Source: Pseudomonas putida (GTDB taxonomy: Bacteria; Pseudomonadota; Gammaproteobacteria; Pseudomonadales; Pseudomonadaceae). From it: DNA of 64,000 bases. The stretch spans positions 2,232,001 through 2,296,000 of the forward strand of contig NZ_CP113097.1 of the NCBI RefSeq assembly GCF_026625125.1, given 5' to 3'. Positions 8,387 through 17,977 of this stretch are shown in pieces. Each line of letters begins with the position of its first letter. Position 1 is the first letter of the stretch. Both the position numbers and the translations under genes were made by a program. Under the pieces are notes generated by a model. The model was not told where the DNA came from and did no database searches. It worked only from the letters and a program-made list of their open reading frames with translations.

Positions 8387-9670
8387 TCAGAAGCCCAGGC
8401 GGTCGCGCAGGCTGTAGTACCAGGCTCCCAGGGCGCTGAACGGTACGCGCAGCATCTGGCCGCCCGGGAACGGGTAGTGCGGTAGGCCGGCGAACGCGTC
8501 GAAGCGCTCGGCCTGGCCACGCAGTGCCTCGGCCAGCACCTTGCCCGCCAGGTGGGTGTAGGTGACGCCGTGGCCCGAGCAACCCTGCGAGTAATAGATG
8601 TTGTCGCCGATACGGCCAACCTGTGGCAGACGCGACAGGGTCAGCAGGAAGTTGCCGGTCCAGGCGTAGTCGATCTTGACGTTCTTGAGCTGCGGGAAGG
8701 CCTTGAGCATCTTCGGGCGGATGATCGCTTCGATGTTGGCCGGGTCGCGTGCACCGTAGACCACGCCACCGCCGAAGATCAGGCGCTTGTCGCTGGTCAG
8801 GCGGTAGTAGTCGAGCAGGTAGTTGCAGTCCTCGACGCAGTAGTCCTGCGGCAGCAGGGTGCGGGCCAGTTCCTCGCCCAAGGGCTCGGTGGTGATCACC
8901 TGAGTACCGCAAGGCATTGATTTGGCCGCCAGTTCTGGCACCAGGTTGCCCAGGTAAGCGTTGCCGGCGACGATGATGAACTTGGCGCGCACTTTGCCCT
9001 GTGGGGTGTGCACGACCGGGTTGGCGCCACGCTCGATGCGGATGGCCGGGGTCTGCTCATAAATGATGCCGCCCAGTGACTCCACTGCGGCCGCTTCGCC
9101 CAAGGCCAGGTTCAGCGGGTGGATGTGGCCGCCGCTCATGTCCAGCATGCCGCCGATATAGCTGTCGCAGGCGACCACTTCACGGATGCGCTTCTGGTCC
9201 ATCAGCTCCAGCTGATTATGGCCAAAGCGTTCCCACAGGCGCTTTTGCGATTCCAGGTGGCCCATCTGTTTGGACGTCAGCGCAGCGAACACGCCACCGT
9301 CCTTCAGGTCGCACTGGATGTTGTACTTGGCTACGCGTTCACGGATGATGCGCGCGCCTTCGAAGGCCATGTGGCCCAGCAGTTGCGCCTGCTTGGGGCC
9401 GACCGTGCGCTCGATGACGTCAATGTCACGGCTGTAGCTGTTGACGATCTGGCCGCCGTTACGGCCCGACGCACCGAAGCCGACCTTCGCCGCTTCGACG
9501 ATGCTCACCTTGAAGCCGTTCTCCAGCAGGAACAGGGCGCTGGACAGGCCGGTATAGCCTGCACCGATGATGCACACATCGGTTTCCACCTCACCCTGCA
9601 GCGGCGGACGTGGCGGCACCGGGTTGGCCGAGGCGGCGTAGTAGGACTGGGGGTAGGGGGTATTGGCCAT
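8387..9670 (-). CDS. puuB: FAD-dependent gamma-glutamylputrescine oxidoreductase
   Basis: The 427-residue DAO-family flavoprotein has the dinucleotide motif CIIGAGYTGLSSALFLLENG at about residues 33-52, the FGASGRNGGQI segment, and a C-terminal YSQGCSGHGVTYTHLAGKVLAE that closes the FAD site. In the Puu pathway it oxidises gamma-glutamyl-putrescine. Sequence character fits PuuB, but related Pseudomonas paralogues act on other amines and no other puu gene is nearby, so the exact substrate is inferred. Confidence 0.8.
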   Translation of the reverse strand: MANTPYPQSYYAASANPVPPRPPLQGEVETDVCIIGAGYTGLSSALFLLENGFKVSIVEAAKVGFGASGRNGGQIVNSYSRDIDVIERTVGPKQAQLLGHMAFEGARIIRERVAKYNIQCDLKDGGVFAALTSKQMGHLESQKRLWERFGHNQLELMDQKRIREVVACDSYIGGMLDMSGGHIHPLNLALGEAAAVESLGGIIYEQTPAIRIERGANPVVHTPQGKVRAKFIIVAGNAYLGNLVPELAAKSMPCGTQVITTEPLGEELARTLLPQDYCVEDCNYLLDYYRLTSDKRLIFGGGVVYGARDPANIEAIIRPKMLKAFPQLKNVKIDYAWTGNFLLTLSRLPQVGRIGDNIYYSQGCSGHGVTYTHLAGKVLAEALRGQAERFDAFAGLPHYPFPGGQMLRVPFSALGAWYYSLRDRLGF

Positions 9671-9826
9671 GCTCGAGAAACCTCGTGTTTTATATTTTTA
9701 ACGAATGTACCGATGCTATCAATAATAATAAACACCCGCTAGTCCGTTGAAAATCCTTAACTGCTCCATGGCCGGCGCTTCTCTATAAAGAGGTTAAGAT
9801 TCAGTAGGTTAGCGCAAAAAAAAGTG

Positions 9827-9854
9827 TTGACAGCGGTTTTGGAATGCGTAGAAT
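9827..9854 (+). promoter_or_regulatory. Sigma-70 promoter of first tRNA-Val
   Basis: A consensus -35 TTGACA (9827-9832) and a -10 TAGAAT (9849-9854) are separated by 16 bp. The tRNA begins 15 bp after the -10, so the leader is very short. Confidence 0.8.
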
Positions 9855-9868
9855 GCGCACCACACGAC

Positions 9869-9945
9869 AGGCACATAGCTCAGTTGGTTAGAGCACCACC
9901 TTGACATGGTGGGGGTCGTTGGTTCGAGTCCAATTGTGCCTACCA
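9869..9945 (+). tRNA. tRNA-Val (GAC)
   Basis: A 77-nt cloverleaf with acceptor strands AGGCACA / TGTGCCT, discriminator A and encoded CCA. The anticodon stem CCACC/GGTGG encloses the loop TTGACAT, giving anticodon GAC. The T-loop GGTTCGAGTCC is normal. It is identical to the second copy 236 bp downstream. Confidence 0.97.
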
Positions 9946-9953
9946 AACATCAG

Positions 9954-9983
9954 AAAAGGCGATCCGAAAGGGTCGCCTTTTTT
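9954..9983 (+). terminator. Intrinsic terminator of first tRNA-Val
   Basis: A 12-bp stem (AAAAGGCGATCC with GGGTCGCCTTTT) closes a GAAA tetraloop and is followed by more T residues, 8 bp after the CCA end. Confidence 0.9.
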
Positions 9984-10061
9984 GTGTCTCGCTTTTATAG
10001 GCGGCCGCGTCACCCAGGCCGGCAGGCTGCTGAAAGTTTTTGATTTTTTTGAAAAAAACGC

Positions 10062-10090
10062 TTTACAGGTACGCATTCGGTGACTAATAT
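10062..10090 (+). promoter_or_regulatory. Sigma-70 promoter of second tRNA-Val
   Basis: -35 TTTACA (10062-10067) and -10 TAATAT (10085-10090), 17 bp apart, are followed by GCGCACCACACGAC, the same leader as in the first copy. The duplicated unit therefore begins just after the -10, while the upstream promoter sequences differ. Confidence 0.75.
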
Positions 10091-10104
10091 GCGCACCACA
10101 CGAC

Positions 10105-10181
10105 AGGCACATAGCTCAGTTGGTTAGAGCACCACCTTGACATGGTGGGGGTCGTTGGTTCGAGTCCAATTGTGCCTACCA
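10105..10181 (+). tRNA. tRNA-Val (GAC), second copy
   Basis: Same 77-nt sequence as the copy at 9869, including the encoded CCA and GAC anticodon. It has an independent promoter and terminator, so the pair is a tandem duplication of whole transcription units and not a polycistronic tRNA operon. Confidence 0.97.
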
Positions 10182-10189
10182 AACATCAG

Positions 10190-10219
10190 AAAGGGCGATC
10201 CGAAAGGATCGCCCTTTTT
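10190..10219 (+). terminator. Intrinsic terminator of second tRNA-Val
   Basis: A perfect 12-bp stem (AAAGGGCGATCC/GGATCGCCCTTT) with a GAAA loop continues into a T-run. Confidence 0.9.
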
Positions 10220-10333
10220 GCATTGTGCGTTTCTGGCAGATGGCCGGTATGTAGCAAGGTGTAACGTATGGTCGCGGTCCGGGTCAGGGGTCGCCATGCT
10301 AGAATTCGCCGCTTCGAAACGGGAGATACACGC

Positions 10334-10906
10334 GTGCGCAAACTGGCAGTGGTAATGGCAGTGTTGGCCCTGGTGGGCTGTGAGAATGAGGTTGAAGGTG
10401 TGCACAAACAGGTGGCCGAGCACCTGCACAACCCCAGCACTGCCAAGTTCGGCAACGTGCGGATCGACACCAAGGGCACCATTTGCGGCCAGGTGCGTGG
10501 CAAGGACGATGCCGGGCAGTACGAAGCTTACCGCAGCTACGTCGCCATCAAGGGTGACGATGGCCAGTACGACATCATCGTCGACGACAATGGCAACAAC
10601 CTGCGTATTCGCGAAATCTGCGGGGGCGCTGAGTTGCAGCGCCGCGCCGAGGCCCTTGCCGATCAGCCTGCGCCTCAAGGCTGGGATGTCGAGGTGATCC
10701 AGGGCGCCAACATGGGTGCATTGAGCGACATGACCGCCCGCCTGATCGAGAAGGGCATCCCATCCTCGGTCGAATACCGCAATGGCAAGCCGGTGGTGCT
10801 GCTGGGGCCGTTCCCCACCAAAGAGGAAGCCGAGGCACGCAAGGCAGAGGTCATGGCCAAGCTGGGTACGGACTCGGTTGTCATCCAGCACGGCGCGCGG
10901 CGCTGA
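10334..10906 (+). CDS. SPOR-domain lipoprotein
   Basis: The 190-residue protein starts at GTG 10334, preceded by GGAG; the in-frame ATG at 10268 would bury the signal peptide. The short signal ends in LVGC (residues 12-15), so the product is a lipoprotein. The middle region (about 20-115) has paired strands and an invariant-looking ICG pair (TICGQV, REICGG). The last 65 residues match the SPOR fold (WDVEVIQGAN ... VVLLGPFPTKEEAEARKAEV), which binds denuded peptidoglycan. A role at the septum or cell wall is inferred. Confidence 0.75.
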   Translation: MRKLAVVMAVLALVGCENEVEGVHKQVAEHLHNPSTAKFGNVRIDTKGTICGQVRGKDDAGQYEAYRSYVAIKGDDGQYDIIVDDNGNNLRIREICGGAELQRRAEALADQPAPQGWDVEVIQGANMGALSDMTARLIEKGIPSSVEYRNGKPVVLLGPFPTKEEAEARKAEVMAKLGTDSVVIQHGARR

Positions 10907-10942
10907 TAGCAGCGTACCGCGCCCTTCGTAGCATGGCCTCGG

Positions 10943-10964
10943 TGGCTGCCGGCTTGCCGGCGAG
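10943..10964. repeat. Single REP-like hairpin
   Basis: GGCTGCCGGCTTGCCGGCGA matches one arm of the REP elements seen elsewhere in the window. It lies after the SPOR gene. Confidence 0.5.
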
Positions 10965-11122
10965 CACTGGCCCAGCCGCTGCCATGCATGGAGTTGCCTG
11001 GCCTGTACAGGGGCGAGCCGCCCCTTGTCACCGCCTGTGAAAGCGCCGGAACAGACGCCTGTCATCTGTAACCCGACCGGTCTATGCTTGTTCTGGGAGA
11101 CGGCTGAAGCGGGGAGGGCCTC

Positions 11123-11548
11123 ATGTCTACACTGGAGCGGGCCATCCTGGTGGCCACCAGGGCGCATGAAGGGCAATACGACAAAGGCGGTGCGGCGTAT
11201 ATCCTGCACCCGTTGCGGGTGATGATGCGGGTGTCCACGCCCGAGCAGCGCATCGTCGCTGTGCTTCACGATGTGATCGAAGACACGCCGCTTACGCTTT
11301 CCGACCTGGCCCGCGAGGGTTTCACGCTCAAGATCCTGGCCGCGTTGCTGGCCTTGAGCCGGCGTGATGGCGAAAGCTACGAGGACTTCGTGGTGCGCCT
11401 GGGCTGCGACCCACTGGCGCGTACCGTCAAAATGGCCGACCTGGCCGACAATAGCGACCTTTCACGCATCGCCCGCCCAGGCCCGGCCGACCTGAGGCGG
11501 CTGGCCCGTTATCAGCAGGCCAGCGCTTACCTGCAGGCGCTGGCCTAG
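11123..11548 (+). CDS. HD-domain (p)ppGpp hydrolase-like protein
   Basis: The 141-residue protein is a small HD-fold hydrolase like the hydrolase half of SpoT (MESH1/SAH type). It has H15 in ATRAHEGQYDKGG, H29 in YILHPLRV, the HD pair in VAVLHDVIEDTPLT and a downstream D in VKMADLADNSDL, which together supply the usual metal ligands. A GGGAGG site precedes the ATG. The likely reaction is removal of pyrophosphate from (p)ppGpp or a related nucleotide; substrate is not proven by sequence. Confidence 0.8.
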   Translation: MSTLERAILVATRAHEGQYDKGGAAYILHPLRVMMRVSTPEQRIVAVLHDVIEDTPLTLSDLAREGFTLKILAALLALSRRDGESYEDFVVRLGCDPLARTVKMADLADNSDLSRIARPGPADLRRLARYQQASAYLQALA

Positions 11549-11580
11549 GCCCAGATTCGCATTGCCCAGGCCAGTGCGAG

Positions 11581-11823
11581 TCAGTCGTCCTTGGGCACCG
11601 TCCAGAAAATCTGCACGCCGCCATCATCGCGGTGGGCGAGGGTGACGTTGTCGTTCTCGGCGATCTCCTCAAGCAGGGTTTCCCAATCGTCGGGCGACTC
11701 CTGCTCCAGGCGGAAGATCAGGGCGGCGCGGCTACGTTGAGCGATGGGGCTGTTGATGATCTTCTGGATGCGCGTACCCATCAGTTCATAACTGCTCGGC
11801 GTTGCAGGGGCGGTACTGGCCAC
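11581..11823 (-). CDS. DUF1654 family protein
   Basis: An 80-residue protein with a GTG start at 11823 preceded by AAGGA. The central SSYELMGTRIQKIINSP, the ESPDDWETLLEEIAENDNV segment and the terminal GGVQIFWTVP are typical of the Pseudomonas family DUF1654. No signal peptide is visible. Function is unknown; the family also occurs in phages. It is convergent with the HD gene. Confidence 0.75.
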   Translation of the reverse strand: MASTAPATPSSYELMGTRIQKIINSPIAQRSRAALIFRLEQESPDDWETLLEEIAENDNVTLAHRDDGGVQIFWTVPKDD

Positions 11824-11989
11824 GGGGCTTTTCCTTGTTTTGCTGTATGCGCATACAGTATTTCACTGTAGGGTATTTCGCAACTGCGTGTAAGGTAAAA
11901 AGCGGAGGACCGCGGGTGGCCGATACATGGGGAATGAAGCCGGTTGAAGGGCCGGCTAAGCCAGCCCGCCGGCCCCCGTCATGCCGCGA

Positions 11990-13096
<1,107 letters not shown>

Positions 13097-13232
13097 CTAA
13101 GTGAGATTGTGCTGTGTCGCACAGGGTGCAAGGCAGTTTTCGTACCATCCTTGTCTGGGCGCTTTAATTCGCTGCGCGCCGCGGTGGCTGTGGGCCGGGA
13201 TTGCCCTCAAGGCGCCGCAGGCGGACCCCTTG

Positions 13233-13248
13233 GTTCGGAAATCCGAAC
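13233..13248. promoter_or_regulatory. Palindrome in ansB upstream region
   Basis: The arms GTTCGG and CCGAAC are separated by AAAT, about 155 bp upstream of ansB. The sequence could be an operator for ansB. I do not recognise the binding protein. Confidence 0.3.
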
Positions 13249-13334
13249 AAAAATAGGAAAAGCTGTTCGGTTTATCGGAAAAATCCCAGATAATCTGCGG
13301 CATAAGTAACGCAGCCATTGCCAGCGAAACGGAT

Positions 13335-13384
13335 TTGACAAAACCTCGTCCTGTTTCCATAGTTAGCCAACGCAAACGTTTGCG
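13335..13384 (+). promoter_or_regulatory. rbs promoter and RbsR operator
   Basis: A -35 TTGACA (13335-13340) and a -10-like CATAGT (13358-13363), 17 bp apart, are followed at once by the perfect 14-bp palindrome CGCAAACGTTTGCG (13371-13384). The CG-centred palindrome is a typical LacI/GalR-family operator. Its position over the initiation region suits repression by the rbsR product encoded in this operon. Confidence 0.85.
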
Positions 13385-13420
13385 ATCCGATAAAAACCAC
13401 AAGATTCGGAGTCATCTCCC

Positions 13421-14377
13421 ATGAAACTGCCGTTCCCCGGTCGTCTGCTGGCGCTCGCCGTCATTTCCTCGCTGTCGCTTGCCCTGCCGCTCGGCGCTGC
13501 CCATGCGGAAGACAAACCCAAGGTCGCTCTGGTGATGAAGTCCCTGGCCAACGAATTCTTCCTCACCATGGAAGATGGCGCCAAGGCCTACCAGAAAGAC
13601 CACGCCAACGAATTCGACCTGGTGGCCAATGGCATCAAGGACGAGACCGACACCAGCAACCAGATCCGCATCGTCGAGCAAATGATCGCCACCGGCGCCA
13701 ACGCCCTGGTAATCGCACCAGCCGACTCCAAAGCCTTGGTGCCTGTGATCAAGAAAGCCATGGACGCCGGCATCACCGTGGTCAACATCGACAACCGCCT
13801 GGACCCTGACGTACTCAAGAGCAAGAACCTCAGCGTACCCTTCGTTGGCCCCGACAACCGCAAGGGCGCACGCCTGGTAGGTGATTACCTGGCCAAAGAG
13901 AAGCTCAAGGCCGGTGACCAGGTCGGCATCATCGAAGGCGTGGCGACCACCACCAATGCCCAGCAGCGCACCGCCGGCTTCAAGGACGCCATGGAAGCAG
14001 CTCAGATGAAGATCGTCTCGGTGCAATCGGGCAACTGGGAAATCGACAAAGGCAACAACGTCGCCGCCGCGATGCTCAATGAATATCCCGACCTAAAAGC
14101 ACTGCTGGCCGGTAACGACAGCATGGCCCTGGGCGCCGTATCGGCCGTGCGCGCGGCCGGCAAGACCGGCAAGGTGCAAGTGGTGGGCTACGACAACATC
14201 AACGCCATCAAGCCCATGCTCGAGGACGGCCGCGTACTCGCCACTCTCGATCAGGCGGCCAGCCAGCAGGCGGTGTACGGCATCCAGGCGGCATTGCAGA
14301 TGCTCAAAGGCCAGAAGCCGAACGTGGACGCCGACAACGTCATCCAGACCCCGGTCGAACTCATCACCAAGCCTTGA
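13421..14377 (+). CDS. rbsB: Ribose ABC transporter substrate-binding protein
   Basis: The 318-residue periplasmic protein has a Sec signal peptide cleaved near residue 28 (AAHAED) and the two-lobed type I sugar-binding fold. Recognisable segments are VALVMKSLANEFF, LVIAPADSKALVP, VVNIDNRLDP and a VVGYDNINAIKPML close to the hinge. As the first gene after the promoter and operator it is the binding protein for the RbsA/RbsC importer, which captures D-ribose. Confidence 0.93.
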   Translation: MKLPFPGRLLALAVISSLSLALPLGAAHAEDKPKVALVMKSLANEFFLTMEDGAKAYQKDHANEFDLVANGIKDETDTSNQIRIVEQMIATGANALVIAPADSKALVPVIKKAMDAGITVVNIDNRLDPDVLKSKNLSVPFVGPDNRKGARLVGDYLAKEKLKAGDQVGIIEGVATTTNAQQRTAGFKDAMEAAQMKIVSVQSGNWEIDKGNNVAAAMLNEYPDLKALLAGNDSMALGAVSAVRAAGKTGKVQVVGYDNINAIKPMLEDGRVLATLDQAASQQAVYGIQAALQMLKGQKPNVDADNVIQTPVELITKP

Positions 14378-14395
14378 CGGCCAGGAGACATGGCC

Positions 14396-15949
14396 ATGCC
14401 TGTAACGGCCAATGAAGTGCTGCTCGCTGCCAGCGGCCTGGGCAAGCGCTACACGCAACCGGTGCTGGGCGACGTCAGCCTGGCCCTGCGCGCCGGCGAG
14501 GTGCTGGCCCTTACCGGCGAGAACGGCGCGGGCAAGAGCACCCTGTCCAAGCTCATCAGCGGGCTGGAAGCACCCACCACCGGGCACATGACCTTCCGCG
14601 GTCAGCCCTATGCACCTGGCAGCCGCAGCGCCGCCGAGCGTCTTGGCGTGCGCATGGTCATGCAAGAGCTCAACCTGCTGCCGACCCTGACCGTGGCCGA
14701 AAACCTGTTCCTCGACAACCTGCCCAGCCGCTTCGGCTGGATCAGCCAGAAGCGCCTGCGCCAGTTGGCCACGGCCGCCATGGCCCAGGTCGGCCTGGAC
14801 GCCATCGACCCGGACACCCCGGTGGGCGAATTGGGCATCGGCCACCAGCAGATGGTGGAGATCGCACGCAACCTGATCGGCGACTGCCATGTGCTGATCT
14901 TCGACGAACCCACCGCCATGCTCACCGCCCGCGAGGTGGAACTGCTGTTCACCCAGATCGAGCGCCTGCGCCAGCGCGGCGTGGCCATCGTCTACATCTC
15001 GCACCGCCTGGAGGAGCTCCAGCGCGTGGCCCAGCGCATCGTGGTGCTGCGCGACGGCAAACTCGTGTGCGACGAGCCGATCCAGCGCTACAGCAGTGCC
15101 GAGCTGGTCAACCTGATGGTCGGCCGCGAGCTGGGCGAACACATCGACCTGGGCCGCCGCCAGATCGGCGCGCCGTTGCTCAAGGTCGACCGGCTGTGCC
15201 GCGGCGACAAGGTGCGAGAGGTGTCGCTGCAGGTCAGGGCAGGGGAGATCTTCGGCATCTCCGGGCTGATAGGTGCCGGCCGCACCGAGTTGCTGCGGCT
15301 GATCTTCGGCGCCGACCGCGCCGACAGCGGCAGCATCGAAATCGGCCAGCCACTCAAGGCGGTGACCATCGACTCGCCCAAGGCAGCGGTCGAGGCCGGT
15401 ATCGCCCTGATCACTGAAGACCGCAAAGGCGAAGGCCTGCTGCTGACGCAATCGATCAGCGCCAACATCGCTTTGGGCAACCTCGCTGCGCTGTCCCGCG
15501 CCGGGGTGGTCGACGGCGACGCCGAAAAGGCCCTGGCCGAACGCCAGATCACCGCCATGCGCATCCGCAGCGCCAATGCCGCCCAGGTGGTCGGCGAGCT
15601 GTCCGGCGGCAACCAGCAAAAGGTGGTGATCGGCCGCTGGCTGGAGCGTGACTGCCAGGTGCTGCTGTTCGATGAACCCACCCGCGGCATCGATGTGGGC
15701 GCCAAGTTCGATATCTATGGCTTGCTGGCCGAGCTGGCGCGCCAGGGCAAGGCCCTGGTGGTGGTGTCCAGCGACCTGCGCGAGCTGATGCTGATCTGCG
15801 ACCGCATCGCAGTGCTGTCGGCCGGCCGCCTGATCGACACCTTCGAGCGCGACCACTGGAGCCAGGACCAGCTCCTTGCCGCTGCCTTCGCCGGCTACCA
15901 GAAACGTGACGCCCTGCTGCACGACGCAGCGCCCAGGATGGATGTATGA
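14396..15949 (+). CDS. rbsA: Ribose ABC transporter ATPase
   Basis: The protein has two fused ABC domains, about 517 residues, as in RbsA/XylG. The first half has Walker A GENGAGKST and Walker B VLIFDEPTAML. The second half has a degenerate Walker A (GLIGAGRTE) but a good signature LSGGNQQKVVIGRWL and LLFDEPTRGIDVG. I place the start at 14396, 8 nt after AGGAGA; the in-frame ATG at 14390 sits too close to it. It powers ribose import with RbsB and RbsC. Confidence 0.94.
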   Translation: MPVTANEVLLAASGLGKRYTQPVLGDVSLALRAGEVLALTGENGAGKSTLSKLISGLEAPTTGHMTFRGQPYAPGSRSAAERLGVRMVMQELNLLPTLTVAENLFLDNLPSRFGWISQKRLRQLATAAMAQVGLDAIDPDTPVGELGIGHQQMVEIARNLIGDCHVLIFDEPTAMLTAREVELLFTQIERLRQRGVAIVYISHRLEELQRVAQRIVVLRDGKLVCDEPIQRYSSAELVNLMVGRELGEHIDLGRRQIGAPLLKVDRLCRGDKVREVSLQVRAGEIFGISGLIGAGRTELLRLIFGADRADSGSIEIGQPLKAVTIDSPKAAVEAGIALITEDRKGEGLLLTQSISANIALGNLAALSRAGVVDGDAEKALAERQITAMRIRSANAAQVVGELSGGNQQKVVIGRWLERDCQVLLFDEPTRGIDVGAKFDIYGLLAELARQGKALVVVSSDLRELMLICDRIAVLSAGRLIDTFERDHWSQDQLLAAAFAGYQKRDALLHDAAPRMDV

Positions 15950-16941
15950 AAACCACACCTCTCGACACACAGGCCGGCGCCCCCGTGCGCCGCAGCGGCA
16001 CCTACTTCGGCCTCGGCACCTACCTGGGCCTGGCGGGCGCCTTGCTGGCGATGATCGTGCTGTTCTCGTTGCTCAGCAGCCACTTCTGGTCATACGCCAC
16101 CTTCAGCACCCTGGCCAACCAGATCCCTGACCTGATGGTGCTGGCCGTGGGCATGACCTTCGTGCTGATCATCGGCGGTATCGACCTGTCTGTTGGCTCG
16201 GTGTTGGCGCTGGCGGCATCGGCCGTCAGCGTGGCCATCCTCGGCTGGGGTTGGAGCGTGCTGTCGGCCGCCTTGCTCGGCATGGCCGTCGCCGCGCTGG
16301 CCGGCAGCGTCACCGGCGCGGTCACAGTGGCCTGGCGCATACCCTCGTTCATCGTCTCGCTCGGCGTGCTGGAAATGGCCCGCGGCCTGGCCTACCAGTT
16401 CACCGACTCGCGCACCGCCTACATCGGCGATGCCTACGCCTGGTTCTCCAACCCCATCGCCTACGGTATCTCGCCGGCCTTCATCATTGCCTTGCTGGTG
16501 ATCGTCCTTGCCCAGCTGGTGCTGACCCGGACCGTGTTCGGCCGCCACCTGATCGGCATCGGCACCAACGAAGAGGCCGTGCGCCTGGCCGGCATCGACC
16601 CGCGCCCCTACAAGGTGCTGGTGTTCGCCCTGATGGGCCTGCTGGCCGGGCTGGCCGCGCTGTTCCAGATTTCCCGCCTGGAGGCCGCCGACCCCAATGC
16701 CGGCGCCGGCCTGGAGCTGCAGGTGATCGCCGCTGTCGTGATCGGCGGCACCAGCCTGATGGGCGGGCGCGGCTCGGTGATCAGCACGTTCTTCGGCGTG
16801 CTGATCATCTCGGTGCTGGCCGCAGGCCTTGCACAGATCGGCGCTTCAGAACCCACCAAACGCATCATCACCGGGGCGGTCATCGTCATCGCCGTGGTGC
16901 TCGACACCTACCGTAGCCGGCGAGCAGGCCGGCGGAACTGA
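15946..16941 (+). CDS. rbsC: Ribose ABC transporter permease
   Basis: The 331-residue integral membrane permease has many hydrophobic helices and the BPD_transp_2 signature GIDLSVGSVLALAA. A second conserved stretch, GTNEEAVRLAGI followed by YKVLVFALMGLLAGLAALF, is the coupling region to the ATPase. The start overlaps the rbsA stop by 4 bp (ATGA), indicating translational coupling. Confidence 0.95.
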   Translation: MKTTPLDTQAGAPVRRSGTYFGLGTYLGLAGALLAMIVLFSLLSSHFWSYATFSTLANQIPDLMVLAVGMTFVLIIGGIDLSVGSVLALAASAVSVAILGWGWSVLSAALLGMAVAALAGSVTGAVTVAWRIPSFIVSLGVLEMARGLAYQFTDSRTAYIGDAYAWFSNPIAYGISPAFIIALLVIVLAQLVLTRTVFGRHLIGIGTNEEAVRLAGIDPRPYKVLVFALMGLLAGLAALFQISRLEAADPNAGAGLELQVIAAVVIGGTSLMGGRGSVISTFFGVLIISVLAAGLAQIGASEPTKRIITGAVIVIAVVLDTYRSRRAGRRN

Positions 16942-16945
16942 AAAC

Positions 16946-17968
16946 ATGGCAACCATCAAAGACGTCGCGGCACTCGCGGGTATTTCCTACACCACGGTGT
17001 CCCATGTACTGAACAAGACCCGCCCGGTCAGCGAACAGGTGCGGCTTAAGGTCGAAGCGGCCATCGTCGAGCTCGACTACGTGCCCAGCGCCGTGGCGCG
17101 CTCGCTCAAAGCGCGCACCACGGCCACCATCGGGCTGCTGGTGCCCAACAGCGTCAACCCATATTTCGCCGAGCTGGCGCGCGGCATTGAAGATGCCTGC
17201 GAGCGCAACGGCTATTGCGTGATCCTTTGCAACTCCGATGACAACCCACAGAAGCAGCGCAGCTACCTGCGCGTGCTGCTGGAAAAGCGCATCGATGGCC
17301 TGGTGGTGGCTTCGGTGGGCGAGGACAGTGACCTGCTGCAGAGCCTGGCCTGCGTGCGTACCCCGATGGTCATCGTCGACCGCGCGCTGGAAGGCGTCGA
17401 CGCCGACCTAGTGCGCATCGACCACGAGCAGGGCGCGTACCTGGCCACCCAGCACCTGCTGGAGCTTGGCCACCGCGACATCGCCTATATCGGCGGCCCG
17501 GCCGCGACCGGCGTCAGCCAACTGCGCCTGGCCGGCTTTCACCGTGCCATGGCCGAGGCGCAGGTGGCCGTGCACGGTGCGCACATCCTGCAGTGCGATT
17601 TCACCAGCCCCGGTGGCCATGCGGCGGCCGCGCAACTGCTCGATGGCCAGCGGCCCACAGCCATTTTTGCCGGCAACGACATGATCGGCTTTGGCGTGCT
17701 GCGTGCGGCTGCCGAGCGCAATATCAGCGTGCCGGGCGAGCTGTCGGTGATCGGCTTCGACGACATCGAGCTCAGTCGCTATGTGTACCCACCGCTGACC
17801 ACCGTCGGCCAGTCGATCCGTGAGCTCGGTGAAAGTGCAGCGGCGCTGTTGCTGTCGCGTATCGCCGCACCGCGGCGCGAAGGCGCAGAGCAGCGCATCG
17901 TCGCCCCGCGCATCGTGCTGCGTGAGTCCACCGGGCCGCGCCCGGACCTGTTCAATGATTACCGCTAA
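16946..17968 (+). CDS. rbsR: LacI-family ribose operon repressor
   Basis: The 340-residue repressor has an N-terminal LacI HTH and hinge helix (ATIKDVAALAGISYTTVSHV, ending YVPSAVARSLK) and a C-terminal periplasmic-binding-like effector domain. The ATG at 16946 fits the universal start of the family; an open frame reaches back into rbsC. It is encoded inside the operon, so it is probably autoregulated through the CGCAAACGTTTGCG operator in front of rbsB. Confidence 0.93.
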   Translation: MATIKDVAALAGISYTTVSHVLNKTRPVSEQVRLKVEAAIVELDYVPSAVARSLKARTTATIGLLVPNSVNPYFAELARGIEDACERNGYCVILCNSDDNPQKQRSYLRVLLEKRIDGLVVASVGEDSDLLQSLACVRTPMVIVDRALEGVDADLVRIDHEQGAYLATQHLLELGHRDIAYIGGPAATGVSQLRLAGFHRAMAEAQVAVHGAHILQCDFTSPGGHAAAAQLLDGQRPTAIFAGNDMIGFGVLRAAAERNISVPGELSVIGFDDIELSRYVYPPLTTVGQSIRELGESAAALLLSRIAAPRREGAEQRIVAPRIVLRESTGPRPDLFNDYR

Positions 17969-17977
17969 GGAATGTTC

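Noticed and set aside
9888..10112. Open frames running across the two tRNA-Val genes
   Set aside because: They consist of translated tRNA and terminator sequence.
14093..15970. 625-codon minus-strand frame antisense to rbsA
   Set aside because: It is a shadow of the GC-rich rbsA codons; the rbsA ABC motifs are on the plus strand.
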